DNA of 64,000 bases, taken from contig NC_053141.1 in the NCBI RefSeq assembly GCF_016808335.1, positions 26,836,261-26,900,260 on the forward strand, given 5' to 3'. Position 1 is the stretch's first letter. Each line of letters opens with the position of its first letter. Shown one piece after another: positions 9,313-21,004 of the stretch. The position numbers and the translations under genes are program-made. Source of the stretch: Panicum virgatum (Eukaryota; Streptophyta; Magnoliopsida; Poales; Poaceae). The notes below the pieces were generated by a model. That model ran no database searches. It saw nothing but the letters and a program-made list of their open reading frames with translations, and had not been told where the DNA came from.

Positions 9313-11738
9313 ATGGGATCAACTACCAACATCGACACAGAGAACATCATCCCGGCTACTGAGGAGCATCTTTCTGAAGATGTTTGCCAATTGCTGGAGG
9401 AGCGCAAGAAGAAGCGCGATGAAGAAGATCTGAAAGCGGCACTTGCAAGCATCAAGGTTGATCGACGTGGCAAGGTCACCAAGATCAAGGAGATCGACTT
9501 CAACTACTTCTGCGGATGCATCTGAGGTAACACCCCCTGTAAGTGAAACATCTACTGGTGTTGCCATGGAGCAAGTCAAAAATTTGTTCATTGAGCGAGA
9601 TGTGCGATTAGTTGATCTAATTACTGAAAAGATGATATTAGCTGGTAAACAACCAGTAATTGATGACACATCGCCCGTTTCTACTGTTGAATCTACTGAA
9701 ATCCCTGCCTCTCAACCATCGGTAACTTTACCGGCGAGTCAACCACCGTATGGAATGCCGATGAATTACTTCAGTGGTCAAATAGTAACGCCAACAAATG
9801 CGTTGGTAGCTCAGCAAACATATTCAGATCCGCTCACAAGCATCCATGGTTCGGCTAACTTCCGCCGAACGTATGAGTTGGAAAATTCTATGCTGCCATA
9901 TTCTACTTATACTTATAACATGCCATCGGTACCCCTCAGAAACACCATGCCACATATCGGTCCTATCACGGATGAGATGTTTGACCGATACGTGCAGCGA
10001 TGGCAACACAGGCAGCAACCGATCAGACCAACCCCATCAACCGGTCAGACCGGTTCACCTAAACCAGTCAGACCGGTCGTATCGACCGGTCAGACCAGTT
10101 CACCCTGTCATGCGACATCAAACCAGCAGATCGTGTCTACCTCCTCACAGCCAAATTCATCCATTAATCTTGAGAAATTTCTTACTGAATGTAAGAATGA
10201 TTTGGCTAAGATGATCAAAGAAAGTCTTGGAGTAGATGTTAAGGGCAAAACTCTATCTTACCAAAAGCCGTATCCTTTGTCTTTTGATACGGTTACATAT
10301 CCTGCTGGTTTTAGATTGCCTGAATTTGTGAAGTTTAATGGAGATGATAGTAAAAGCACTTTCGAGCATGTTAGACAATATCTTGCACAATTAGGAGAAG
10401 CTAGTTCAATAAACGAATTAAAAGTTCATTTGTTTTCTTTATCTTTAACCGGAACAACTTTCTCTTAGTTTAGTTCTTTGGCGCCTAACTCTATTACTTC
10501 ATTGGAACAATTAGAGCAAAAGTTTCACGATCACTTCTTTTCCGAAAGTTACGAGATTAAATTGTCCCATTTAACATCGGTTAAGCAAATGCGCAATGAA
10601 TATGTCAATGATTATATTAGGAGATTTCGCGATACAAAAAACCGATGCTTTAATGTGAATCTTGTTGAAAAAGATCTAGCGGATTTAGCTTTTAATGGCT
10701 TGAGATCTCACATTAAAGAAAAACTAGAGGACAATGACTTTTTTGTGGTTAATCAAGTGCATCAAAGAGCTTTGGCTGCAAAAAGCAGAAGTAAAGAGTT
10801 GCAAGAAAGTCATAGACATCATCGTCTAAATACTCATGCTCTTGAGTATCATTCAGATTTTTTGGATGATGAATTTAAAGATGTTTACACTGCTGAATTT
10901 GTATCGTCGCCCAATGATAAACCAAGTACTTGTGTTTCTTTAAAGTCGATTCCTAAAAATCGGCATGATGAGGTTAAATATACTTTTGATGTGTCAAAGT
11001 GTGATAGAATCTTTGATGAGTTAGCAAACTAGAAAGATTAAGTTCTCTCACACAATTCTGCCAATAGATGAGTTGAAAAGGCGTGCTTATTGTAAATTAC
11101 ATAATACTTTTTGTCATGCTACCAATGATTACAATGTTCTTTGTAGACAAATACAATCGGCCATAATTGAAGGACGATTAGTTATATCTGCAATGCAAGT
11201 TGATCAGAATCCTTTTCCAATGCATGTGCATGTGTTTGAATTGAAGAATCCCAAAGTTTTAATTCGGCAAAGTCAAGCCCAATCCACTAAAGGTAAGAAT
11301 GTAATCATTGGAGAAGAGAGACCTGAGAGAATGGTGCTGCAGAGCAAGACTACTCGAGCTACAACAAAGACATCAACACTCGGGGGGGGGGGGGGGGCAA
11401 CGCAAGGAAAAGAAGACCGACAACAATCTGACGGGTCAGACCGGTTCGTCGAGCGGTCTGACCGGTCCCCAGGGCGGTCTGACCGGTGCCCAGACCGGTC
11501 TGACCGGTGTATCCAGTAAATCTGGAAATTCCTCCACAGTTGGAATTAGAACAAGGCCGAGCTTCAAAGAGCTCCTGGCCAAATATGAGAAGGAGGGAGC
11601 TGTCCAGAAGCAGAAGGAACGGCCAGAGGAAGCCAAAAGTACCAAATCAATGTCAACATCTAGTGAGCAATCGAATTCTCACCTACGTCAAGGTAAATGG
11701 TGTTGTTACGCCAAATTATGAGCCGATTGCTCCATAGT
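9313..11738 (+). pseudogene. Gypsy-1 gag, broken
   Basis: The ATG at 9313 opens a gag whose frame shifts near 9500. It continues to a TAG at 10466-10468 where family context expects TGG (LTGTTFS-stop-FSSLAPNSI), ends in a further stop and shift near 11030, and shifts again at a run of 16 G (11382-11397). Readable parts are a Retrotrans_gag domain (GFRLPEFVKFNGDD; EQKFHDHFFSESYEIKLSHL; YIRRFRDTKNRCFN) and a degenerate knuckle, YCKLHNTFCHATNDY, with Tyr where the last Cys is expected. A linker whose TGQTG and GLTG peptides are encoded by the ACCGGTCWGACCGGT motif comes next, followed by RTRPSFKELLAKYEKEGA. Gag would form the virus-like particle. No pol follows. Confidence 0.85.
11382..11397 (+). 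repeat. Run of 16 G at the start of duplication copy A
   Basis: An uninterrupted G16 tract lies in the gag linker and changes reading frame. The second duplication copy begins with only four G before the same CAACGCAAGG sequence. Confidence 0.95.
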
Positions 11739-12466
11739 TCTGGTTATATCCTTATTATTATACACCTTTGGATTATAGTAGCATGTATATGCAATCATAT
11801 TATATTATACACCCAGGCAGTCTGACCGGTCTGTGACGCTGTAGCTGATCCGGAAGGAGCCGACCGGTCTTATCAGTGGGTCTGACCGGTCCAAGCAGAG
11901 TCCAAGTACAACTAGAGTTTTTCATAGATTTAGATTTTGTAATAGGATTTCTTGCGGGGCCAGTCCACCCACCCTATAAATATAAAGGGCCACGGCCAAT
12001 TGAGGCATCCAATCGATCAAAATACAAAACAAATCTACTATTTCATTGTCTTTACTTTTATCTCTCAACTCTAGCTCTCCCAACCCCATTATCTGCTGTT
12101 CTTCCTTTGTCTCTGCGACGTCTGAAGGTGTTCTATGTGGCCTGCCGATCCTAGAACAACCCTACGTACGCCTGCTCTGATAAGGTCCCTCCCGGGCTAG
12201 CATTCGTCGGACTTCGCTGTTTTATCCTGGCGACCGGTCTGACCGCCTTACGCAGGAGGCGCTGCATCGAGCCCCTCCTCACGCCGCGCGACCGTGCGCA
12301 CTCGTGTGTTGGCTCTAGCCAATAGTAGCTAAAAGTATGTGGAAATTGGATGTGAAATAGCATATACAAGACACGGTCCTGAACCGGTAATTGGCCTTAT
12401 ATGAAGGTTGATTGGGCCTAGTGATAATTGACAAGACACTTAACAGTACTCATTTTCCTTGCGTTG
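11398..12466 (+). repeat. Tandem duplication copy A (gag end, truncated LTR, flank)
   Basis: It holds the gag 3' part (from CAACGCAAGG), an LTR missing its first part (about 11814-12322) and about 130 bp of flanking DNA up to CATTTTCC. Compared with copy B, an internal stretch from the end of gag through the LTR start has been deleted, with the join near TTATACACCCAGGC at 11805-11820. The LTR TATA box is at 11975-11982. Confidence 0.85.
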
Positions 12467-12487
12467 ATTGGGGCAACGCAAGGAAAA
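12453..12487. repeat. 14-bp inverted repeat at the duplication junction
   Basis: TTTTCCTTGCGTTG (12453-12466), the 7-base spacer ATTGGGG, then CAACGCAAGGAAAA (12474-12487) form a perfect hairpin exactly where copy A's flank meets copy B's gag. The equivalent flank after copy B reads CATTTTTCTTATAGG, so CCTTGCGTTG is extra sequence copied in inverse orientation. Confidence 0.9.
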
Positions 12488-13169
12488 GAAGACCGACAGC
12501 AATCTGACCGGTCAGAACGGTTCGTCGAGTGGTCTGACCGGTCCCCAGGGCGGTCTGACCGGTGCCCAGACCGGTCTGACTGGTGTGTCCAGTAAATCTA
12601 GAAATTCTTCCATAGTTGGAATTAGAACAAGGCCGAGCTACAAAGAGCTCCTAGCCAAATATGAGAAGGAGGGAGCTGTCCAGAAGCAGAAGGAACGGCA
12701 AGAGGATGCCAAAAGTACCAAATCAATGTCAACATCTAGGGAGAAATCGAATTCTCACCTACGTCAAGGTAATGGTGTTGTTACGTCAAATTATGAGCTG
12801 ATTGCTCCATAGTTCTGGTCATATCCTTGTTATTATACACCTTTGGATTATAGTAGGATGTATATGCAACCATATTATATTCAATATCCTTCTATATATC
12901 CAAATTGTATTTCACAAAGACCGATTAGCAATAATCTGATAAAAAAAGACCTTAATTGCAGCAATGAGAGTGAGAAGAACGTGAAGGAAGATTCAAAGTA
13001 CTTACAGCCGAGGTGGTTTCCCTCAGGCTTGTCTCACACTCAAAAGAGAAGGTTGCAACGTTTACGTGATCAAGAAAAGATGGAGCAACAAGTGGAGGTC
13101 GAGCTAACAAAGCCAATAGCTATGAAGAAGGTTTGGAGGTCAAACCAAATTGTTTCATCATCAACTTGA
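12480..13169 (+). pseudogene. Gypsy-1 gag C-terminal remnant in copy B
   Basis: The frame reads TGQNGSSSGLTGPQGGLTG, RTRPSYKELLAKYEKEGAV and, after a stop at about 12810, PRWFPSGLSHTQKRRLQRLR to 13169. The last motif matches PRWCPDGLNRSQKRRVQRLR in Gypsy-3, which places the two elements in one gag lineage. Nothing resembling protease or polymerase follows before the polypurine tract. Confidence 0.8.
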
Positions 13170-13289
13170 AGAAAAGCAAGACATGGACGATAATTTTTAT
13201 CGCCCTTAGCATAAAAAATAGCTGATGCATAGTAATCATTGCCTTAGATAATTTTGGTCAAGAAGAGTGTTCTTTGGCACGCAAGTTTT

Positions 13290-13311
13290 GCCAAAGGAAA
13301 GGGGGGCATAT
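13290..13311 (+). other. Polypurine tract of Gypsy-1
   Basis: AAAGGAAAGGGGGGCATA lies directly before TGTTGACGA, the expected site for plus-strand primer formation. Confidence 0.75.
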
Positions 13312-13875
13312 GTTGACGATCAAAATTGGCAGCATAATAGACCAACCGGTTTGACCGGTCACCCTAGGCGGTCTGACCGGTTTGTGACGCTGTAGCCGAT
13401 CCGGAAGGAGCCGACCGGTCTGACCAGTGGGTCTGACCGGTCCAAGCAGAGTCCAAGTACAACTAGAGTTTTTCATAGATTTAGATCTTGTAATAGGATT
13501 TCTTGCATGGCCAGTCCACCCACCCTATAAATATAAAGGGTCACGGCCGATTGAGGCATCCAATCGATCAAAATACAAAACAAATCTACTATTTCATTGT
13601 CTTTACTTTTATCTCTCAACCCTAGCCCTTCCAACCCCATTATCTGCTGTTCTTCCTTTGTCTCCGCGACGTCTGAAGGCGTTCTATGTGGCATGCTGAT
13701 CCTAGAACAACCCTACGTGCGCTTGCCCTGATGGGGTCCCTCCCGGGCTAGCGTTCGTCGGACATCGCTGTTTTATCCCGGCGACCGGTCTGACCGCCTT
13801 ACGCAGGAGGCGCTGCATGGAGCCCCTCCTCGCGCCGCGCGACCGTGCGCACTCATGTGTTGGCCCTAGCCAACA
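13312..13875 (+). repeat. 3' LTR of Gypsy-1
   Basis: TGTTGACGA...CCAACA, 564 bp, alignable along its length with the interrupted 5' LTR and with the truncated copy at 11814-12322. It carries a TATA box at 13526-13533 and several ACCGGT-containing motifs (13340-13440, 13783-13797). Confidence 0.88.
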
Positions 13876-14003
13876 GTAACTAAAAATATGTGGAAATTGG
13901 ATGTGAAATAGCATATACAAGACACGGTCCTGAACCGGTTATTGGCCTTATATGAAGGTTGACTGGGCCTAGTGATAATTGACAAGACACTTAACAGTAC
14001 TCA

Positions 14004-14860
14004 TTTTTCTTATAGGTTATGTATTTTTTTATAGTGAAATTTCGCGCCATGTGCTACTTAATTTGACAACAAGCAGACAACTAACCACGTTATTTATGGG
14101 ATTCGGTTACTAGTAGGTATTGAAATGAAAAAGCAGTTTCTGCAGTAGTTGACTATAACAAGTAATCACCTTTTTGTGTTCTGTTGATATTGTTTTTGTA
14201 TAGGGAACCAGCGCAGCAGCCCATTTCGAAACCCATTTCTCCGCGCTCACATGCGTCAAGCCTGTAATCAAACTCGTTTGTTCGTACGTACTAGACGAGC
14301 CAAGCTTAAATAAGCCGTTAAGTAATTAAAAATGGCATCATATGGATGATTATCAGCTTCATTAATTACGTGGTGGCCACTCGGTAATAATGAGGAGCGT
14401 TTTAACGTAAAAAAATGTCTTTTATTTTAAAAATTCAAGCACGTTGCAGTCTAGCCACCAATACTTACAAATCACAAGCACAATAGGGAGGGCAGAGCCC
14501 CCAATCAATCCTCTATAGCCGCAGGGTAACTAGCCAAATTTGGCTGCCATCTCACGATGTCATCTCGGGTTTGTGTCATCTCACATATTTTATTGTTTTC
14601 AAAGGATGAAAGCCATTTCTCCCAAGTGACATCCAAGTGCAATTCACATGTAGTCTTGGCTAAACATATATTCATCGGTATTATATAATTTGTTGTATCT
14701 ATTAAATTTTTATGAGAAATTACATTTCTTTCAAAGTAAAGTATATATCAGCATATATATACGAATGTACATTATTATCCGAGAATATACACACCCAAAT
14801 GCACCATGTTTTACATAAGCGATAAAAAAATATGTAGCGACTATATATACTTGAGAACTG
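14004..14860. other. No gene recognised
   Basis: AT-rich intergenic sequence after the duplicated flank. No terminal repeats or coding motifs could be supported. Confidence 0.5.
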
Positions 14861-15096
14861 CTGCATCCGTTCCAAATTATAGGTTGTTTGACTTTTTTGA
14901 CCTCAAATTTGACCTCTCGTCTTATTAAAAAATTTGTGCAAAATATCATTTATTTTGCTGTAGCATGATTTATCAATGCAAGTTCTTCGATAATATTTTA
15001 AAATTTGACTATATTTTAATAATTTTTTTAAATAAGACGAGTGGTCAAACTTGGTATCAAAAAGTCAAACAACATATAATTTAGAATGGATGGAGT
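14861..15096. mobile_element. Degenerate Stowaway-like MITE
   Basis: The ends CTGCATCCGTTCCAAATTAT and TAATTTAGAATGGATGGAG are imperfect inverted repeats of the Stowaway type (CTCCCTCCGTTCC...), with inner matches GTTTGACTTTTT and AAAAAGTCAAAC. TA follows the right end; the left duplication has decayed. Confidence 0.75.
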
Positions 15097-17526
15097 AGGT
15101 ATTTGCAATAAACCATTTAACTAGTATATATTCCGCATAGCTTTTGTAGATCCACAAGCTAGGCTAGTACTTCACATCACGCGACATACCATTAGCAGAA
15201 TCTGAAAAACGAGAGTAATACAGATAACGTCAGGGTTAATCATCCTAAAGCCCAGCATGCATGCAGTTGAAAATAGAATCTAAACGAGTACATAAGCATG
15301 CCCTGTACTGGTTAGGTGTGTCTACGTACGTTTTTTTCCTCCATTTTTGTTTCTTTTTTCTGCTGGTTGGTACGGCGGCTGCAACGTGTTGGGTCCCCGC
15401 GGATTCTGCGTACCTAAATTCGATGGAGCTGCATGGATGGACAGGACGCACAAGAGGAAAATTAAGATCGAAACTTAAGGGCTATCAGTCATGTCCGTAA
15501 TTGCTTATTAATCCATCATATTCATGTCTCATTCGATATGATAGTAAGGTCGTACTAACCAGCTTGCGAGGGTGGATTTTTTTGCTGAGCAAGATACGGC
15601 GTTTGGCCGGCTGGTGGTGGTCCTCCGAGGGCAGGCAAGTCAGCAGCAGACATCCCTGTGTTTCCAACGAGCCTATGAGACAATGCAAAAAAAGGCCAAG
15701 CAACTCAACCATTATTGATACCATCTAGACTTAGGCGCACCGTTAGCAGAAGGTTTGTTCTTGGCTTCCTGCTTCCTCGGCATAGTGTTGTTGGTGCCAA
15801 ATGTCCGATCAGTTATGATCAGCTTTATGTATGTACGTGTTTTGTTTCAGGCAGCCCTAGGCATGCTGTGGACATCATATATATAGCTGGGCATTCATGC
15901 TTGTGCCGTAAGCTATACTTGATACAACTCGCGCTGTTCCTCTCTCCCTGACATTGTGGTGCAATTTACAGCAAGATTTTCCTAGGTACATTCGTTCAAT
16001 TGATCGATATCTAACCATGCATACTTGGGGTCAAATTTGTTAAATGACAACCTGACAAAATTAGGGTACGATATCAACCGTATAAGTTGGGTCTCCGCGT
16101 GAACCGAGCGTGTTAGTCTCCAGCATGCACACATATACCTGCATTGTCATTCTCTGAACATCATCGTCACTGGGAAGCAATCTCTAGTAATACAATCGGT
16201 TTGTTCCTGCACTTCTCTTAGAAGATCACATGTAGGATGTGTCCGAGCGAAGCAGTTAACGACTAGTCAAAGGGGTTGCATTGTCACCTAGCTACGCACA
16301 GGACATGGTCACATGGATGGGCCATAGACCGTCCAGGATCATCGTTCGATCAGGCAGCACGAAGAAATTTCCGACATGACTTTGTACTTTTGTTAGTTCG
16401 AAAATAAATTTTGTCAATTTTCTAAATGCAAATATTTTAGACAGTGCTTGGAATACCTGTAGCAGCAGTGTTGTTTTCGTGTTTATATATGTTGAAATGT
16501 TCTTCTGAAGGTTGGCATATATATGTTGATTTTTTTCCATCTTTAATTTCCAGCTAAATTTTTAAGTGACATAGATCTTAAACTTGTTGTTCTTCTGTGC
16601 GGTGATTGAAGAAAGATCTTGTTAGCCTATAGACATGGTATGCAAATAGCCTGATGTGTAGACAAGAAAGAACATATATATGTGTAAGCAGAAAGATTAT
16701 TTTCGGGCACCTTCAAAGTTCAAAATCAAGTTTAGTACAGACAACAACCTCAAATCGATAGCGTATAAATATTCACACAACATACGGGCTGTAATATAAT
16801 AGAAGACTAACTGTTCCCTGATCTTTCTTTCAGAAAGGGGAAGATAGCAGCTAATATCCGGTCAATTGTGTGGCAAGACTCGGGGTCGAACCGCGAGGCA
16901 GCCAGCTATCTTGGTTGAGAACAGACAAATCTGGGTTCAACTACCGCAGAGATCATGCCATGGTTAGTTAGCGTTTGTTTCATAATGGTGAAGTTCCGAT
17001 CTATTGATTCCGACTCAGTCATCAGATTGATTGTTCCATAAAATGCTGTCTGAAATCTGAATTCAGTTGAAATTCAGTTATATGGATTAATCTGCGGCAA
17101 CCAAGGGCGACCTCAATTTGATTGTGAACCATGGCATGCCGGAGACATCATCATATACGTCACCATATATTGTTGGCTGAATCTTGCAGTATATGTAAAA
17201 TCAAAATCAAATTAACAAGTTTTCTTATCCAAGAACTTCAACTAGATGTTTACGCTCATCTGACGACACTTTGAAAAATTCATAACATGTTCAAAGCAGT
17301 ATTGAGATCCCTTGAGTTGGTTTTTGCCACTGTTGGCCCTTACTTTGGCCGAATTGAGGCCACCAGAGCAGATATGCAATTCAGCATATGGGCCATAGTC
17401 GGCAAGCCAGGAATGATTGATAACATATATAGGTACCTCCAAGTATCAGCAGCTCGAAGCCACCATCCAGGATATGACCTTGCACTTTCATTCATCATTC
17501 CTGTAAACAGTACTGATAGCGACCAT
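15097..17526. other. Intergenic, nothing firmly recognised
   Basis: There is no convincing gene, tRNA or transposon terminus. A short open stretch at about 17442-17242 on the minus strand (YVINHSWLADYGPYAELHIC) looks somewhat protein-like but has no family I recognise. The hAT insertion at 17527 lies close by. Confidence 0.45.
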
Positions 17527-18178
17527 CAGGCCCGTATCTGGGCACGTGCAGGCCGTGCGACCGCACAGGGCCCCCGAATTCGAAGGGCCCCCAAAATATT
17601 AGGTATATATTAGATATAGTCATGCAAACACTTTAATTTAGTTGATTGTTTGACCCAATTTGTGGCAAAACATGGCCCAAATTGCTCCTAAAAGATAAAT
17701 CGTCGTAGGCGTATCACTTCCCACTTTTTTTTACATGGGTGATGTTTGGGGTCACGTGTGTGATCTCAAGTGTACCTGTCACAGCACCCCAACCTCTTCA
17801 AGTTTTCGTGTTTTGGAGATAAAATCGGCCTAATAAACCAGACCCCTCAATGCTTTGTTGCTAGAACAAACTTTTTTTCGGAAAAAAATTTTTGTTGCCC
17901 AAACAATAACAATTGTTCCAGCAACAAAAAAAAATTCCGGAACAAAAAATAGTTATTGGGCCTTATGTGATGATTTAACTATCAGTCACACGTGTGACTT
18001 CTAACATTTGTGTTTTCACACAGCACATCGCGCTCGTGTGGCTTCTAACATTTGTGCTTTCACACAGCATATCGCGCTTGCCGACTGGTATCGCTTGGTA
18101 TTCATGATCCTTCACTAGGTCACCAGGGCCCAGTCCATTGTTTCGCACAGGGCCCCCGAATTTGCCGGTACGGCCCTG
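17527..18178. mobile_element. Non-autonomous hAT element
   Basis: The element starts CAGGCCCGTATC and ends GGTACGGCCCTG, imperfect inverted termini, and is flanked on both sides by the same 8 bases GCGACCAT (17519-17526 and 18179-18186), the hAT hallmark. GCACAGGGCCCCCGAATT occurs near both ends in the same orientation, and a 40-bp segment around CTTCTAACATTTGTG is directly repeated at about 17998 and 18041. It has no transposase. Confidence 0.85.
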
Positions 18179-18950
18179 GCGACCATGTTGTTCAATATGT
18201 ATTGACGAATGATTCATAATTTAACTTCAATTGAATCATAATTCTTTCAAGAAGACGGCAAGATAATTTGTGGAGACGTATGTATATTATTGTTTGAATT
18301 CAGCTGATAGAAAGTCTCATTTATCCTATGAATTGAACCAAGGCATGGAGGCGGTGAAGGATATTATTATTCCTTGCAGCATCTTCTGCATTTTCTTTTT
18401 GGTTGTAGCTAGTTTGCTCGATAACACACTGTGGTATTAATGCAATGTTACCATCCACAAAGACCAATGCAAGCGTATGTGGTATTACCTGGAAATTTAA
18501 TCCAGTGTAAGAAGAAAGTAAATAACTGTTTTTCGTGTGATGCGTTGGTGTTAACAACAGGCGGGTTCAGCATTTCAACGTTGAATGGCTTGACGTAAGT
18601 CCCCCGTCTCTCCTCTATTCTATGATGACTGAAACCATGGGCTTTGCCTTGTGGCAGCAAGCTAGCTGTACGAATGAAAATCATTCATGCTTGGCCCAAT
18701 ATTTTTGTCAGCCCGTCGTTACAATGGGCCTCAGGCTGACAGGCTCGATGATAAATTAGGGCCCATAGCCCAATAAACATCCTTGCATTTGCTCTCTCTT
18801 ATTGCATCCAAATGGATACATTGTATCATTTATCTGGTCTTGGTTTTACTTGCGCTACCATAGAAACCATACTGCACAATCATAAATAGCGTGAATAATG
18901 TCTAGGGATTCCGATAGCGTGTTTTTCTTGAAAATTTGAATGCGACTGAG
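18179..18950. other. Intergenic, no gene recognised
   Basis: Only short open frames and no motifs that can be supported. Confidence 0.45.
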
Positions 18951-18956
18951 GCATAA

Positions 18957-19085
18957 AAATCTGTATATACACGCATAGAAACGAACATATATACAAAGAC
19001 ATAGAAATCTGTACATACACCCATATAAATGGACATATATACAAGTCATAGAAATTTATACATATAGACATAGAACCGAACATAA
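18957..19085. repeat. 48-bp tandem repeat, about 2.7 diverged copies
   Basis: Units beginning AAATCTGTATATACAC (18957), AAATCTGTACATACAC (19005) and AAATTTATACATATAG (19052) follow one another, each including ACATAGAA or CATATAAA boxes. Confidence 0.7.
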
Positions 19086-19564
19086 CAACTAGTAGATAGG
19101 AAAATTCGAATTTTGAATCTAATTGGATTCATAGAAATTAAAGTAGCATGTCATTGGACCTGCATATACACAACACAAACATCTCTGAAATCTAAAAATT
19201 TGAATCACCGTGCATTGGATTAACAAGGGCATAGAACCCGATGCATTCAAGTACAGAGACCAAGCAACGTGATGGAGCTGATGTGAATGGTTTTCTACAT
19301 GCATAGCGACATATACTTGCTGACGGCTGATGTGAATGGTTTTCTATACTACCACATCCCATTGCTTGCGTTCTCATTTTATTAACATTATGAAATTTCT
19401 ATGCCAGCTAAGTATGTAGATTTCTATACAGGTGGGATTCAAAATTCAATTGTTGTCGCAATAAACTCATTTCTATACTTGCATCTACATGATTACATAC
19501 GCAACATCATATATAGTTCCCCGTGCATAGGGAGATGGAAGGAGTGGGCGGGATTAGGGTTAGC

Positions 19565-19655
19565 TGTGTATATATCGGGTGGTGGGGGAGGGGTTCGGTG
19601 GGCCTTGGGTGGTCTGTGGGCCTGGGCTGTGGGGGAGGGAGGGGGGTTCGAGCTG
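19565..19655 (+). other. G-rich tract with quadruplex potential
   Basis: Two clusters of G runs occur, the denser (about 19619-19650) with five runs of three or more G separated by 1-4 bases. It sits in otherwise ordinary intergenic DNA. Confidence 0.5.
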
Positions 19656-19869
19656 GTTCAGTTGGACGAGCTGATGCACGTGGCTAGGGCTCCCTAGGGA
19701 TCCTAGGGCTCTCAAATATCACACACACACACAACGAGGCTAATAAGCAATAAGGTGCATTCTCTATACAAAATGCATCCATCTTGCAATTGCAATTCAG
19801 AGCCTACATTGTTTGCATCCGAGGAAGAATAGACCAATTGCAATTGGATGTGAACTAGTTGCAAATCAA

Positions 19870-20990
19870 ACTTTTTGACGCGAAAATCCCGCCGGACAGA
19901 TCTTCACGCTCCACGCAAGCTAGGGCCAAGGTGATCTACTTCACTCCGTCATACTGAATCTGATTGGCGCGCCTGTGGTGCATTTGGCATGCCAGTCAAT
20001 TTGACCTGCAAATTGACACGAAGGATCAACATTAAATTCAGAGGGGGAGGGCTATCGGCTAGCTAGCCAATATCGATGACATCAGCAATCGGCTCTCGAG
20101 GAGCCAATTTAGGAGAGCAAACTGCGTTTAAAGCGACGTATCCTTTGGGCAACACCTAGGTTCGGATCCAAATCGGCTGTAATCGCGAGATCATGAAGGA
20201 AGACGATAGCAGGCAGATCTAGGCTGGATAGCTTGTGACAAAAACTTAAAACAATCTAGATTAAACGGATTAACCTGATCTAGGAAGATGTCAATAACAT
20301 GTGGTAAGAACTTAAAACAAACTAGATTAAATGGATTAATCTAGCAAGATCTAAGTAATTACCGATAACTTGTGATAAAAGCAATAAGAGGTTAGACTAA
20401 ACAGATTAATCTAACAAATTGATAGCTTCTATAAATAAATTGTCAGCAGTTAAACCCTGCCGGACAGATTTAATGTGCTCGATAACTTTGAGCGCTATCG
20501 ATAGAGGAAGAAGCGATGCGCCATCAACCTAGGCCTATCTACGCAACTCGACTCAGGACTTACCAGCAAAAGATCAACGTGTGAGAATAACTCGTAAAGG
20601 GAAACAAGCTACTGCAACTAGGGTTTTGGCGAGGCTGACGATATGAAAAGTTGATGCATAAAAGTAAATGTTTTTGTTGGATGTGGTTGATCAAAGTTTA
20701 CAAATGACGGAGATGTGCTATTTATAGCTTAAACCTATACCACATTGCCGATATGGAGAGATTACAACTTGCAAATCAAGAAACGAATCTTACTAAACAA
20801 ATGACACAAAACCTATAAGATAACTTGCTAACGTAGCCTCCATAGCTCCTTCTTTAGCTCCATAGGCTGCGATGTCCATCCTGGCCCAAAGGTCCAATGT
20901 CTCCCATTTTTCCTTTCAATCCAGCATCGGCCCATTCTCCATCGACCACTTGCACAACAGATTGACACGTGCCAAAAAAATGGTGTCAAT
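19870..20990 (-). repeat. Possible decayed LTR-type insertion
   Basis: On the minus strand the right edge reads TTGACACCATTTTTTTGGCACGTGTC (20957-20990 region), a pattern seen at the start of some grass Gypsy LTRs, and the left part contains GGCGCGCC near 19974. TTGCAA-rich DNA lies on both sides (19830-19865 and 21005-21140), as if the block had split a local repeat. No partner LTR was found, so this is tentative. Confidence 0.3.
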
Positions 20991-21004
20991 AAGACTGATC
21001 CGAT

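Larger units (their letters stand above)
4980..13875 (+). mobile_element. Gypsy-1: gag-only Gypsy LTR retrotransposon
   Basis: The element starts TGTTGACGA (4980) and its 3' LTR ends CCAACA (13875). LTRs of about 562 and 564 bp are separated by a primer site, a broken gag and a purine tract. No protease, reverse transcriptase, RNase H or integrase is visible, so it is non-autonomous (TR-GAG type). Flanks are ATAGC at the left and GTAAC at the right. The duplicated flank copy after 12322 reads GTAGC, so the original target duplication was probably (A/G)TAGC. The 5' LTR is split by the Mariner-like element, and the 3' third is tandemly duplicated (11398-12466 against 12474-14003). Gag motifs match Gypsy-3 at 58-63 kb, a plausible helper lineage. 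Confidence 0.85.
12474..14003 (+). repeat. Tandem duplication copy B (gag end, full 3' LTR, flank)
   Basis: This copy retains the gag tail, polypurine tract, complete LTR and 128 bp of flank (13876-14003), with matches to copy A throughout the shared parts. Confidence 0.85.

Noticed and set aside
11382..12600. Regularly recurring GGTCTGACCGGT units resembling a CRISPR array
   Set aside because: Spacing is irregular, units lie in coding and LTR DNA of a plant retrotransposon, and no cas-like genes exist; the genome is eukaryotic.
16880..16910. GGTTCGACCCC on the minus strand, like a tRNA T-loop
   Set aside because: No acceptor, D or anticodon arms fit around it; no tRNA can be folded.
15242..17613. 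Several 60-108 codon frames on both strands
   Set aside because: No start context, splice support or recognisable motif; lengths are within chance expectation.
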